Counted from the first letter of the stretch, positions 6,805 through 14,949 are shown. The stretch is 41,530 nt of DNA from AC-32 sp049644305 (GCA_049644305.1 JBARRQ010000066.1:1-41530), one strand, 5' to 3'. Numbers and translations are program-made. The notes: generated by a model not told the origin, from the sequence alone.

Positions 6805-9144
6805 CTACCGCAGCGCCTTCAGAGCCTTGCTCAGGGACTGGCGCGTCTTGAGCACGCCCTCGAAGAGATCGCCGTGCTCCGAAATCCGCTGCCGCACAGC
6901 CTCCATCGTGAAGGCAGACGGATCGAGAGACTCGTCGACCTCCTCCCAACGCAGCGGGGTCGAGACCGGCGCGCCGGCCTTCGGCCGGACCGAGTAGACC
7001 GAGGCGATCGTCTTCCCCTCGCCGTTCTGGTTCGCGTCGATCAGGACGCCTTTCCGCTTCGCCTTCGACCACTCGGTCGTGACGAGCCCGCGGTGCGTCG
7101 CCGCCAGGGCGCCCGCGACGATCTCGGCAAACTGCCGCGTGTCCTCGTAGGTATGCCGTCGCTCGAGCGGCACCAGGACATGGATCCCGTCGGCGCCGCT
7201 CGTCTTGCAGAACGACTCGAGCCCCACCGCGTCGAGCGCCTGCTTCACCAGCAGGGCCACCTGCACGGTCTCGGGAAAGCCGACGTCCGGCGAGGGGTCG
7301 AGGTCGAAGAGCACGAAGTCGGGGCGGTGCGGCTTGTCGATCCGCGAGTACCAGGTGTTCAGGTCGATGCAGGCCATGTTCACCATCCACAGGAGGGCGA
7401 GCTCGTCGTTCACGAGCGGCGCCTCGATCTTCCTCCGCCGCCGCGGCGTCTCACGCGTCGAGACCTCGATCTCGACGGTCGGGATCCAGTCCGGCATCCC
7501 GCGCGGCGCATCCTTCTGGAAGAAGTGGTTGCCCTGCCAGCCGTCGGGATACCGCTTCATCGTGAACGGGCGGTCCTTCACGTGGGGAAGGAGCACGGCA
7601 GAGACGTCCCGGTAGAACGCGAGCAGGTCGCCCTTCGTAATCCCTTCGTCAGGCCAGAACGCCTTGTCCAGATTCGATAGCCGCAGCACGCGCTTACCCT
7701 TCCGGATCACATCGGGGATCGGCGCCCGGCCCTCTGGAAGCTCTCGACGCACGTCCTCCGGGCGCTTGTCCTCACGCAGGCCGACGTACACGGGCGCGCG
7801 GAGGTGCCCGTCGTGCGTCCACTCGGCGAACGAGACCTCCCCGACGAGCTTCGGCTCGATCCAGACGACGTCGCCCTTGCGGACCCGCGGCATCTTCGGC
7901 ACCTCTGGGAACGGCGAATCCCGGCGCTCGAGCGGGCGGAGTCGTTCCAGCAGCCGCTCGATCTCCGCCTCGTCGAAGCCCGTGCCCACGTTGCCGACGT
8001 ACTCGAGCCCCTCGGCGCCGTAGACGGCGAGCACGAGCGAGCCGAAGCCCTTCTCACGCCGCCCCTTGCCTCGCGTGTAGCCGGCGATCACGAACTCCTG
8101 GCGCCGATGCGCCTTGAACTTGAGCCAGTCGCGCGACCGTTTGCCCGGGAGATACCGGGACTCCAGCCGCTTGCCCATGATCCCCTCGAGCTCCCGCTCC
8201 CGGGCGGCCTTGAGCAGCGCCGGCCCGTCGGCGAACGACTCCGATAGCTGCACGGTGCGGTTACGCCGGTCGAGCAGCCTCTCGAGTCGCGCCCGCCGCT
8301 CGGCGAGGGGCAGGTCGATGATCGGCCTCCCGTCCTCCTCGAGCAGGTCGAACAGGTAGTAGACGATGGGCGTCCCGGGCCCCGCCTGTTGCATCGCGGA
8401 GAAGCTCGGCCGGCCCTGCTCGTCGAGCGCACAGACCTCGCCGTCGACGACGCAGTCCGGCGTCTTGAGCGCCTTCACGAGCTCCTTCGCGACGTTGACG
8501 AAACGCTGCGTGTAGTCCTGGTCCTTGCGAGTTCGGAGCTCCGCTTCCCCGCCGACGACGGTCGCGACGATGCGATAGCCGTCCCACTTGATCTCGAACT
8601 CCCAGTCGTCCCCGCGCGGCATCTCCTTCTCGTCCGCGAGCGTCGCCAGCATGGGCGCGTACTTGCGGCGCGAGGGCGAGCCGCTCTCCTCGCGCTTGCG
8701 CAAGATCAGCCAGTTCTTCGGGTCGCCGGAGAGGTGGGCCGGCACGAGCGCCCAGACTCCGTCGAGCTTCTCGCCGTGCAGGCGAACCGTCAGCCCGCCG
8801 TCGTGCTTTTCCTCCAGGAGCTCGTAGGTGCCCCGGTCCCAGATCTCGACCGTGCCCGCGCCGTACTCGCCCTTCGGAATCTCGCCCTCGAAGCTCGCGT
8901 AGTCGAGGGGGTGGTCCTCGACGTGCACGGCGAGGTGCTGCTGGCCAGGCTCCAGCGGCACGCCCTTCGGGACCGCCCAGCTGGCAAGCGCGCCGTCGCG
9001 CTCGAGGCGGAAGTCGTAGTGGAGCGCCCGCGCCGCGTGGCGCTGTACGACGAAGACGGGCCGCTTTGTCTTGCGTTTGCCGGTAAAGGGCTCCGGCGTC
9101 TTCTTCGGGTCCCGCTTCCGCCGGTACTCACGGAGCTGGGCCAT
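6805..9144 (-). CDS. ligD: Multifunctional DNA ligase D (3'-phosphoesterase, ATP ligase, primase-polymerase)
   Basis: A 779-residue non-homologous end-joining enzyme with all three modules. Residues about 1-150 are the phosphoesterase (LHYDFRLERDG, HVEDHPLDYASFEGEIP, GEYGAGTVEIWDRG). Residues about 160-470 are the ATP-dependent ligase (EIKWDGYR with adenylated Lys186, then VDGEVCAL and the DWLKFK motif). Residues about 490-779 are the archaeo-eukaryotic primase-like polymerase (LSNLDKAFWP, VLFDLDPSPDVGFPE with metal-binding acids, LIDANQNGEGKTIASVYSVRP). The order PE-Lig-Pol is that of Pseudomonas LigD, not the Pol-PE-Lig order of mycobacterial LigD. The ATG start has an AGAGG sequence 8 nt upstream. 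No ku gene is in the window, although LigD normally needs Ku. Confidence 0.95.
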   Translation of the reverse strand: MAQLREYRRKRDPKKTPEPFTGKRKTKRPVFVVQRHAARALHYDFRLERDGALASWAVPKGVPLEPGQQHLAVHVEDHPLDYASFEGEIPKGEYGAGTVEIWDRGTYELLEEKHDGGLTVRLHGEKLDGVWALVPAHLSGDPKNWLILRKREESGSPSRRKYAPMLATLADEKEMPRGDDWEFEIKWDGYRIVATVVGGEAELRTRKDQDYTQRFVNVAKELVKALKTPDCVVDGEVCALDEQGRPSFSAMQQAGPGTPIVYYLFDLLEEDGRPIIDLPLAERRARLERLLDRRNRTVQLSESFADGPALLKAARERELEGIMGKRLESRYLPGKRSRDWLKFKAHRRQEFVIAGYTRGKGRREKGFGSLVLAVYGAEGLEYVGNVGTGFDEAEIERLLERLRPLERRDSPFPEVPKMPRVRKGDVVWIEPKLVGEVSFAEWTHDGHLRAPVYVGLREDKRPEDVRRELPEGRAPIPDVIRKGKRVLRLSNLDKAFWPDEGITKGDLLAFYRDVSAVLLPHVKDRPFTMKRYPDGWQGNHFFQKDAPRGMPDWIPTVEIEVSTRETPRRRRKIEAPLVNDELALLWMVNMACIDLNTWYSRIDKPHRPDFVLFDLDPSPDVGFPETVQVALLVKQALDAVGLESFCKTSGADGIHVLVPLERRHTYEDTRQFAEIVAGALAATHRGLVTTEWSKAKRKGVLIDANQNGEGKTIASVYSVRPKAGAPVSTPLRWEEVDESLDPSAFTMEAVRQRISEHGDLFEGVLKTRQSLSKALKALR

Positions 9145-9308
9145 TTACGGCGCCTCTCGGTCGGTCACCCGGCAAGCTTGCCTGACGGCTGCCCCTCCGG
9201 TTCGGTGACCGCTTCTCACCGGCAGGTGAAAACCGCTCGCGTTTAGAAGTTGACCCTGCGGTAATATGTCTTGCAACGATGAGTCTTACTCCTTGAAAAG
9301 ATTCTCCA

Positions 9309-9325
9309 CCTAACGGGGGGTTAGG
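9309..9325. repeat. Short inverted repeat CCTAAC/GTTAGG
   Basis: A perfect 6-bp inverted repeat, CCTAAC(9309-9314) and GTTAGG(9320-9325), around a G5 loop, 3 bp away from the stronger hairpin at 9328-9352. It could be part of a terminator structure or an operator for the ligD promoter. No function can be assigned. Confidence 0.4.
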
Positions 9326-9327
9326 GT

Positions 9328-9352
9328 CGAGACCGGCGTTAAGCCGGTCTCG
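9328..9352 (-). terminator. Perfect 10-bp hairpin downstream of accA, candidate terminator
   Basis: CGAGACCGGC (9328-9337) pairs perfectly with GCCGGTCTCG (9343-9352) around a 5-nt loop. It lies about 85-110 nt beyond the accA stop in the direction of accA transcription. There is no U-tract, but U-less GC hairpins are common at gene ends in high-GC actinobacteria. It could instead form in the ligD leader or in a small RNA. Confidence 0.5.
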
Positions 9353-9366
9353 GCATGTGTACGGCC

Positions 9367-9396
9367 GGGGGATAAGCCTGTGGAACATGTGGAAAA
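9367..9396 (+). promoter_or_regulatory. Tandem DnaA-box-like 9-mers outside the origin
   Basis: Three 9-mers in the same orientation resemble the DnaA box TGTGGATAA: GGGGGATAA at 9367-9375 (7/9), TGTGGAACA at 9379-9387 (7/9) and TGTGGAAAA at 9388-9396 (8/9). The last two are directly adjacent. The site is intergenic and about 25 kb from dnaA, so it could titrate DnaA or regulate a neighbour. The match is by eye only. Confidence 0.4.
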
Positions 9397-9436
9397 GCGC
9401 CGCTCATCCCCCGTTTTAAGCGCGAACCACGCCCTT

Positions 9437-10378
9437 TCAGCGGGTCGGCGCGAGCTGACCGATCGTGCGGAATCGCACGCGGCGCTGCCTGCGCAGCTCC
9501 TCGCCTGAGATCCCTTCGAACAGCTCGAATGACTCCGCAACCGCCTCGCCGAGCAGGCGCGCAGCCTCGTCGAAGTCCGTGTGGGCGCCATCTCCGGGCT
9601 CCGGCACGACGGCGTCGATCACGCCCAGCTCGAGGGAGTGCGCAGCGTCCGGCTTGAACGCAGCCGCAGCCTTGCGAGCCTCGCCGGCGTCGCGCCAGAG
9701 AATCGCCGCGCAGCCCTCCGGAGAGATGACGGTGTAGATCGAGTTCTGCTGCATGAGGACCCGGTCGGCGAGCGCAGTTGCAACCGCGCCGCCCGATCCA
9801 CCTTCGCCGATGATGCACGTCACGATCGGCACCCGCAGCCGGGCCATCAGCGCCTGCGACCGGGCGATCGCGCCGCCCTGTCCGTGCTGCTCGGCCGTCA
9901 GGCCCGGGTAGGCGCCGGGGATGTCGACCAGGCTGAGCACAGGGAACCCGTGCCGGTCGGCAAGCTCCATCGCCCGCATCGCCTTGCCGTATCCCTCCGG
10001 GTGGGCCATGCCGAAGTTCCGGCGCGTGCGCTCCTTGACGTCGCGGCCCTTCTGGTTCCCGATCAGCACGATCGTCCTGCCTCGGAATCGTCCAAGCCCG
10101 ACGACGATCGCCGCATCGTCGCCGTGCGAGCGGTCCCCGTGGAACTCGAACCAGTCCTCGAGCAGCCGCTCGACGTAGTCGAGCGTGTACGGGCGGTCTG
10201 GGTGGCGCGCCAGCTCGACCGAGCGCCAGACCTCCTCGCCGCTCGGCTCCGCGACGATCCGATCCAGCTGGCGCTGGAGACGCTGGAGATCACCCGAGAG
10301 GCGGGCGCCCCGCAGTAGCGGAAGGCTCCGCAGCCTCGTCAGCTGCTCCCGCAGGCGCAGCTCGGCTTCACGCGCCAT
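9437..10378 (-). CDS. accA: Acetyl-CoA carboxylase carboxyltransferase subunit alpha
   Basis: A 313-residue AccA, part of the carboxyltransferase that moves CO2 from biotinyl-AccB to acetyl-CoA to form malonyl-CoA. Visible family features are the N-terminal coiled helix (LSGDLQRLQRQLDRIV), HPDRPYTLDYVERLLEDWFEFHGDRSHGDD, the crotonase-fold core GNQKGRDVKERTRRNFGMAHPEG (shown only in part), VDIPGAYPGLTAEQHGQGGAIA, IGEGGSGGAVA and SPEGCAAILWRD. The ATG start overlaps the accD stop by 11 nt, which is consistent with equimolar alpha/beta production. A longer upstream reading frame exists but lies within accD and is not family-like. It is the last gene before a gene-free stretch containing a candidate terminator. 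Confidence 0.96.
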   Translation of the reverse strand: MAREAELRLREQLTRLRSLPLLRGARLSGDLQRLQRQLDRIVAEPSGEEVWRSVELARHPDRPYTLDYVERLLEDWFEFHGDRSHGDDAAIVVGLGRFRGRTIVLIGNQKGRDVKERTRRNFGMAHPEGYGKAMRAMELADRHGFPVLSLVDIPGAYPGLTAEQHGQGGAIARSQALMARLRVPIVTCIIGEGGSGGAVATALADRVLMQQNSIYTVISPEGCAAILWRDAGEARKAAAAFKPDAAHSLELGVIDAVVPEPGDGAHTDFDEAARLLGEAVAESFELFEGISGEELRRQRRVRFRTIGQLAPTR

Positions 10379-11213
10379 TGGCAAAGAGCCGCAGCAAGCG
10401 GCCGAGAGTCGGCCGCAGGTCGGGGCGGGGGATGATCGCGTCCACGTGGCCGTGGCGGTAGTTGGACTCGGCCAGGCCGAAGTCCTCGGGCAGCTTCTCG
10501 CGCGTCGTTTGCTGCACCACGCGCGGGCCGGTGAACGAGAGCAGCGCGCCCGGCTCGGCCACGAGCACGTCGCCGAGGCTCGCAAAGCTGGCGAGCACGC
10601 CCGCCGTCGTCGGATGAGCCATCACGCTGATCAGGGTGCCGCCGGCGTCGTGCAGGTCCTCGACGGCGCAGACGGTCTTCGGCAGCTGCATCAGGGACAG
10701 GATCCCCTCCTGCATCCGCGCGCCGCCGGACGCCGTCACCGAGACGAGCGGCACACCCCGCTCTGTCGCGCCCTCGCAGGCGCGCACGAACTTCTCGCCG
10801 ACGACGCGGCCCATCGAGCCGCCCATGAAGCCGAACTCCATCACTGACAGCTGACACGGCCTGTCCTCGATTGCAGCGTGGCCGATCACAATCGCCTCGC
10901 CTAGCCCGGTCGAGAGCTCGGCCTCTGCCAGCCGCTCGGTGTACGGTCGCAGGTCGAAGAAGCCGAGCGGATCGTCGGAGCGCAGCTCGCCCGCTTCCTC
11001 GACGAAGCTGTCCTCATCGACAAGCTGGCGGATCCGCTCGCGTGCATGGACGGGGAAGTGGTGACCGCAGTGAGGACAGACCCGGAGGTTCGCCTCGAGC
11101 TCATCGTCTCGGTAGTGCGAGCCGCAGCTCGGACAGGTGTTTGGATGCGGCCGCCCGCCGTCCTCTTGAGGGGCATGCTTGTGTTCGACGGAGACGTCGA
11201 TCCGCTCAGTCAT
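10368..11213 (-). CDS. accD: Acetyl-CoA carboxylase carboxyltransferase subunit beta
   Basis: A 281-residue AccD. A four-cysteine zinc ribbon (Cys27, Cys30, Cys46, Cys49 in CPSC and CPHC) is followed by the crotonase-type domain with DPLGFFD, FGFMGGSMGRVVGEK, VSVTASGGARMQEG, LISVMAHPTTAGVLASFA and LSFTGPRVVQQT. It pairs with AccA for malonyl-CoA synthesis and feeds the fab genes upstream on the same strand. The start MTERIDVSVEH at 11213 was chosen because 20 upstream codons are not family-like and because a TAAACT hexamer lies just before it. Separate accA and accD, not a fused acyl-CoA carboxylase beta chain, is the plant-plastid/E. coli style arrangement. Confidence 0.96.
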   Translation of the reverse strand: MTERIDVSVEHKHAPQEDGGRPHPNTCPSCGSHYRDDELEANLRVCPHCGHHFPVHARERIRQLVDEDSFVEEAGELRSDDPLGFFDLRPYTERLAEAELSTGLGEAIVIGHAAIEDRPCQLSVMEFGFMGGSMGRVVGEKFVRACEGATERGVPLVSVTASGGARMQEGILSLMQLPKTVCAVEDLHDAGGTLISVMAHPTTAGVLASFASLGDVLVAEPGALLSFTGPRVVQQTTREKLPEDFGLAESNYRHGHVDAIIPRPDLRPTLGRLLRLFANGA

Positions 11214-11223
11214 GGAAATTGCG

Positions 11224-11229
11224 AGTTTA
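11224..11229 (-). promoter_or_regulatory. Candidate -10 element for accDA
   Basis: TAAACT on the minus strand fits the actinobacterial TANNNT -10 and sits 10 nt before the accD ATG in the 38-nt gap after the ureohydrolase gene. No clear -35 is present. It would give a very short leader or none. Confidence 0.35.
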
Positions 11230-11251
11230 GACTCGGCGGCCCGAGCCAGGG

Positions 11252-12028
11252 TTACAACCCCAGGGCCGTGCAAAGGCGGCTGAGCGGCTGGACGTTGGAC
11301 GCTTCGGCGGCAAGGCCGCTCAAACCGGCCCCGAGGACCGCGGCCTTTCCCCGGATCCGAGTCAGCAGCTCTTCAGTCTCCGCCAGCGAGAGGCCGCCGG
11401 GCTCAGGCATGAACGGGCTGATCCCGTCGGGCTCGAGCACATCGACGTCGAGCGCGACGTAGACCCCGTCGGCGCCGTCTACCACGGTCTCGAGCTCGGC
11501 CGGGTCCGTGCGCAGGCCGATCGAGGCGATGTACTCGCGCTCGGGCGGATCCAGATTGCGCGCGCCGAGCAGGAGGACATCCGCCGGCTGGACCGCTCCC
11601 GAGTCGAGGAGCATCCGCAGCGGCATGCCCCAGAGATCGCCCGAAGGCGAAGACTCGGGCGTGTTCAGATCGCCGTGCGCATCGAGCCAGACAAGAGCTA
11701 TGCGCTCGTAGCGGGCGGCGAGCCCCTCGACGGCGCCGATGTGCGCGCAGCAGCAGCCGCCGAGGACGAGCGGCCGCTCGGGCAGCTCCATCGCGATTGC
11801 CAGATTCTGCTCGCCGAGCGTCGCCTCCTCGACCACAGCCGCCTCGGGATACGGCAACGGCAGGCGCGCCGCCTCGGCCATCGACTCGCCACCCTCGCCC
11901 CACGCCTGAGGGACGCGCACCAGGCCGGCGGCGAACTCCCGCCCGCAGGCGTGGCACTCGTAGGCCGGCCCGAGCGCAACCGCCGTGTAGGTGTTGCACT
12001 CGGGGCACTTGGCACGGAGGCGTGACAT
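11252..12028 (-). CDS. Arginase/agmatinase-superfamily protein with N-terminal zinc ribbon
   Basis: A 258-residue fusion. Residues 1-30 form a zinc ribbon (Cys8, Cys11, Cys25, Cys28: CPEC and CHAC). Residues about 60-258 form a ureohydrolase fold with WLDAHGD (Asp116, His118, Asp120), ALDVDVLEPD (Asp194, Asp196) and PEPGGLS, which supply the usual dimanganese ligands. The first motif, normally GGDHS, reads GGCCCAH: the histidine (His96) is present but three extra residues, including a run of three cysteines, precede it. Family knowledge: hydrolysis of a guanidino substrate releasing urea. The substrate cannot be told. It lies between a GNAT gene and accD, 38 nt from accD, on the same strand as both. 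Confidence 0.82.
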   Translation of the reverse strand: MSRLRAKCPECNTYTAVALGPAYECHACGREFAAGLVRVPQAWGEGGESMAEAARLPLPYPEAAVVEEATLGEQNLAIAMELPERPLVLGGCCCAHIGAVEGLAARYERIALVWLDAHGDLNTPESSPSGDLWGMPLRMLLDSGAVQPADVLLLGARNLDPPEREYIASIGLRTDPAELETVVDGADGVYVALDVDVLEPDGISPFMPEPGGLSLAETEELLTRIRGKAAVLGAGLSGLAAEASNVQPLSRLCTALGL

Positions 12029-12958
12029 CTACCGAGCGAGCCTCTCGTACCAGACATGCCGCCGCACGACCTCCATCCCGGCGCGCTCGTAGAGCCGAAC
12101 GGCGCCGGTCGGGTTCTCCGCGTCGACGCCGAGGCCCGCGCGCTTCTTTCCTCGGGCGCGCAGCTCGCGAAAGGAGTGGCGGAGAAGCGCGAGACCGAGC
12201 CCTTTCCGGCGCCACGGCTTGCGCACACCGAGGACGGACACCCAGCCGACGGTCGTATCGCCGCCCCACTCCGAACGGCAAAGCGAGATGCCCTGGATCT
12301 CGTCCCCCGCCAGCGCCAGGAACCAAAGGCTGGGGTCGAAGGGCTCGCGCATCGACCAGTGCCGCCAGTCGCCGAACGGCTCACGCGAAAAGTCGCGCTG
12401 CTCCGAGAACGTCTCCTGGTAGACCTCGTAGACCTCCTCGTCGTCCTCCCCGGGACGAAACGTGCGGATCGAGATTCCGCCCGGCCACTGCGCCCGGGGC
12501 GGCTCGCTGTCGAGATCGGCGCGCATCCGAAGCGAGTAGTGATGGAACGAGTAGCCTCGAGACTCGAGGAGGCTGCGCCACGACGACGCCCTCTCGGGTG
12601 CCCACGCCTTGATCAGCCCATCAGGTGCCGCGAGCTCCCGTGCCCGCGCCTCGACGAACTCGAGCAGCACAGCTTGCGCGTCCGGGCGGGTCGGGTCGGC
12701 GCGTACGTCCACCCACACAAACCTTCCCTCTCGGGACGAGTCACCCACGTCGCCGTAGCCGACTATCCGGCCGCCGACGAGAGCGACACGGGCGTCGCGT
12801 TCGATGTCGAGCGACGGAGTGCCGAACCACGCCTCGATCTCTTGAGGCGTCTCGGGGTCGATACCCATCGGCACGTTGAACTCGTTGAGCGCTGAGGCGA
12901 TCTCCGCAGCGTCCTCGCGGGACGGAGGCCGAAGCTCCACCGTCAGCTCGAGGCTCAT
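12029..12958 (-). CDS. Two-domain GNAT acetyltransferase
   Basis: A 309-residue protein with two GNAT-like repeats. The N-terminal one (LRPPSREDAAEIASALNEF, RIVGYGDVGDSS) is degenerate. The C-terminal one (SIRTFRPGEDDEEVYEVY, WVSVLGVRKPWRRKGLGLAL, GVDAENPTGAVRLYERAGM) has an intact acetyl-CoA-binding RRKGLG loop. This organisation resembles tandem GNATs such as mycothiol synthase, but no specific active-site evidence supports that role. The ATG overlaps the HAD-gene stop (ATGA), and the stop lies directly before the ureohydrolase ATG, so HAD-GNAT-ureohydrolase looks like one transcription unit. Confidence 0.83.
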   Translation of the reverse strand: MSLELTVELRPPSREDAAEIASALNEFNVPMGIDPETPQEIEAWFGTPSLDIERDARVALVGGRIVGYGDVGDSSREGRFVWVDVRADPTRPDAQAVLLEFVEARARELAAPDGLIKAWAPERASSWRSLLESRGYSFHHYSLRMRADLDSEPPRAQWPGGISIRTFRPGEDDEEVYEVYQETFSEQRDFSREPFGDWRHWSMREPFDPSLWFLALAGDEIQGISLCRSEWGGDTTVGWVSVLGVRKPWRRKGLGLALLRHSFRELRARGKKRAGLGVDAENPTGAVRLYERAGMEVVRRHVWYERLAR

Positions 12959-13593
12959 GCCGCCACCTCGTCGAGGGCGACGGGCAGCGGCGCGAGGTCC
13001 CGGAGCTCGCGAGTCGGCACGGGCTCCGCGGCCTCCCCCAGGCGGTTGATCCATACCGTCGGCAGGCCGAGCTCCGTTGCGGGCGCGACATCGTGGAAGA
13101 GGCTCGCCGCGACGTGGACGTCGGGCAGCCTGCCGAGCTCACGCTCGAAGGCCTGCCAGTGGCCGAACGCGGGCTTGTACGAGCCGATCTCCGAGGCGAC
13201 GATCGCGAGCTCGAACGGCACGCCGATCCGCTCACGCGACGCCTCGATGAAGTCGCGGTCGGTGTTGGACAGGATCGCGAGCTTCCAGCCGCGCGCACGC
13301 GCCTCGCGCAGCGACTCCGGCACCTCGGGGAAGGGCTGCCAGTCCGGCAACGATCGCGCAAGCGCGGCCTCCTCCGCAGGCGGCGCGCCCAGGCCGCGCA
13401 TGGCCTCGGTCAACACCTGGCGGTAGGAGCGCGAGCCGTCGGCCTCGAGCTCCGGCTCGAGCTCGTGGTAGCGGCGCAGAAGCACATCGGCGCGGTCCTC
13501 GCCGAAAACACGAGCCAGCTCGCCGCGAATCCCGCCGTTCCAGTCGATCAGCGTGCCGTAGCAGTCGAAGGTCGCCCAGCGGTCCCTGGCCAC
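12955..13593 (-). CDS. HAD-superfamily hydrolase, haloacid dehalogenase type II-like
   Basis: A 212-residue HAD protein. Motif I is DCYGTLIDW with nucleophile Asp10, and the second acid of DxDxT is replaced by Tyr, as in type II 2-haloacid dehalogenases. Motif II is ILSNTD, motif III is the lysine in SYKPAFGHW, and motif IV is the LFHDVAPA region. Family knowledge: hydrolysis of 2-haloacids or of related small substrates or phosphates; the DxYGT form favours dehalogenase-type chemistry, but the real substrate is unknown. It starts at GTG with no obvious Shine-Dalgarno sequence, 89 nt after fabF, and is coupled to the following GNAT by an ATGA overlap. Confidence 0.84.
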   Translation of the reverse strand: MARDRWATFDCYGTLIDWNGGIRGELARVFGEDRADVLLRRYHELEPELEADGSRSYRQVLTEAMRGLGAPPAEEAALARSLPDWQPFPEVPESLREARARGWKLAILSNTDRDFIEASRERIGVPFELAIVASEIGSYKPAFGHWQAFERELGRLPDVHVAASLFHDVAPATELGLPTVWINRLGEAAEPVPTRELRDLAPLPVALDEVAA

Positions 13594-13682
13594 GAGGGAA
13601 GGGTACTCGCGCTACTGGCACCACCCAGCGTGCAGCGGAGCGCCGCGGGCGCGGAGCCTGCGCGGGCTAGGCCGTAAGCCGT

Positions 13683-14948
13683 TTAATCCTCGAAGCGCCG
13701 GACCACGATGGTGGCGTTGTGACCGCCGAAACCGAACGAGTTCGAGACGCCGACGCGAACATCGGCCTCGCGCGCCTCGTTCGGGATGTAGTCGAGGTCG
13801 CACGCCGGGTCCGGCTCCTCGTAGTTGATGGTCGGCGGCAGAACGCCCCTGTTCACGGCCAGGATCGTGAACATCGCCTCCACGGCTCCGGCTGCGCCGA
13901 GACAGTGGCCGGTCGCGCCCTTGGTGGACGACACCGGCGTCTTGCGCGCGTTCTCCTCGCCGAGGGCGAGCTTCAGCACCCGCGTCTCGCTCGCATCGCC
14001 GAGAGGCGTCGAGGTGCCGTGCGCGTTGATGTAGTCGATCTCGTCGGGAGAGATCCCCGCGTCGCCGAACGCCATAGTCATGGCGCGCGCCGGGTTCTTC
14101 CCCGTCGGGTCCGGCTCCGTGATGTGCTGCGCATCTGAAGAGACGCCGTAGCCGAGCAGCTCCGCGTAGATCTTCGCGCCGCGGGCGCGGGCGTGCTCGA
14201 GCTCCTCGAGCACGATGACTGCGCCGGCCTCGCCCATGACGAACCCGTCGCGTCCTGCATCGAACGGGCGGCTCGCCTTCTCGGGGTCGTCATTGCGCCG
14301 CGAGAGCGCCCGCATCGCGCTGAAGCCCGCGATTCCGACCACGGTGATCGGCGCCTCCGTGCCTCCGCAGAACATCACGTCGGCCCGCCCGAGCCGGATC
14401 GCGTCGAGCCCGTCGCCGAGAGCCATGTTCGATGCCGCGCAGGCCGTGCACTGCGAGCTCAGCGGCCCCTTCGTCCCGAGCTGCATCGAGACCCAGGCCG
14501 CGCCCATGTTGGGGATGATCTCCGGGATCGAGAAGGGGTTGACGCGGTCCGGCCCGCGCGCGAGCAGCTCGTCGTAGCAGTCCTGGAAAGCCTTCAGGCC
14601 GCCGATGCCGGTCGCAATCGCTGCCCCGATCCGGTCGGACTCCGGCTCGATCTCGAGCCCCGCGTCCTGCTCGGCCTGGCGCGCAGCCGCGACAATCAGG
14701 TGAGCGAACCTGTCCATGCGCCTCGTCTGCTTGCGGTCGATCCACTGGGTCGCGTCAAAATCCTTCACCTCGCAGGCGAAGTGGACCGCGAAGTCGCTGG
14801 CGTCGAACTGCGTGATCGGGGCGGCCCCCGACCGGCCCGCGGTCAGGCCCTCCCACGAGGTCTCGACGTCGTTCCCCAGCGGGGTCAGCGCGCCGAGGCC
14901 GGTGATCACGACCCTGCGCCGTCCGTTGAGGCTCGCTCCATAGTTCAC
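13683..14948 (-). CDS. fabF: 3-oxoacyl-[acyl-carrier-protein] synthase II
   Basis: A 421-residue condensing enzyme of type II fatty-acid synthesis that extends acyl-ACP with malonyl-ACP. The thiolase-fold active site is complete: Cys170 in CTACAASN, the histidine of NAHGTSTPLGD, Lys and His in KGATGHCLGAAGAVEA, and the closing NSFGFGGHN loop. The length is typical (E. coli FabF 413). The start MNYGASLNGRRRVVITGLG lies 1 nt after the fabG stop, which leaves no room for acpP. It is the last fab gene in transcription order. KasA/KasB-like function on long chains is an alternative within the same family. Confidence 0.96.
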   Translation of the reverse strand: MNYGASLNGRRRVVITGLGALTPLGNDVETSWEGLTAGRSGAAPITQFDASDFAVHFACEVKDFDATQWIDRKQTRRMDRFAHLIVAAARQAEQDAGLEIEPESDRIGAAIATGIGGLKAFQDCYDELLARGPDRVNPFSIPEIIPNMGAAWVSMQLGTKGPLSSQCTACAASNMALGDGLDAIRLGRADVMFCGGTEAPITVVGIAGFSAMRALSRRNDDPEKASRPFDAGRDGFVMGEAGAVIVLEELEHARARGAKIYAELLGYGVSSDAQHITEPDPTGKNPARAMTMAFGDAGISPDEIDYINAHGTSTPLGDASETRVLKLALGEENARKTPVSSTKGATGHCLGAAGAVEAMFTILAVNRGVLPPTINYEEPDPACDLDYIPNEAREADVRVGVSNSFGFGGHNATIVVRRFED

Positions 14949-14949
14949 G

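Larger units (their letters stand above)
9145..9436. other. Gene-free interval between ligD and accA
   Basis: A 292-nt spacer lying upstream of ligD and downstream of accA (both minus strand). No convincing coding frame was found. It is visibly less GC-rich than its surroundings in 9240-9300. It contains two adjacent inverted repeats (9309-9325 and 9328-9352) and a cluster of three DnaA-box-like 9-mers (9367-9396), described separately. The ligD promoter should lie here, but I could not pick a convincing -35/-10 pair. Confidence 0.6.

Noticed and set aside
8389..9246. A plus-strand frame opposite ligD reaching into the spacer
   Set aside because: It reads antisense to conserved LigD motifs; no domain or start signal.
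9310..9591. Possible small protein in the accA-ligD spacer
   Set aside because: The minus-strand frame overlaps accA in another frame and has a biased Arg/Ser/Thr composition; no ribosome-binding site.
13594..13682. GC-rich inverted segments between fabF and the HAD gene as a terminator
   Set aside because: Several alternative short pairings are possible and none stands out.
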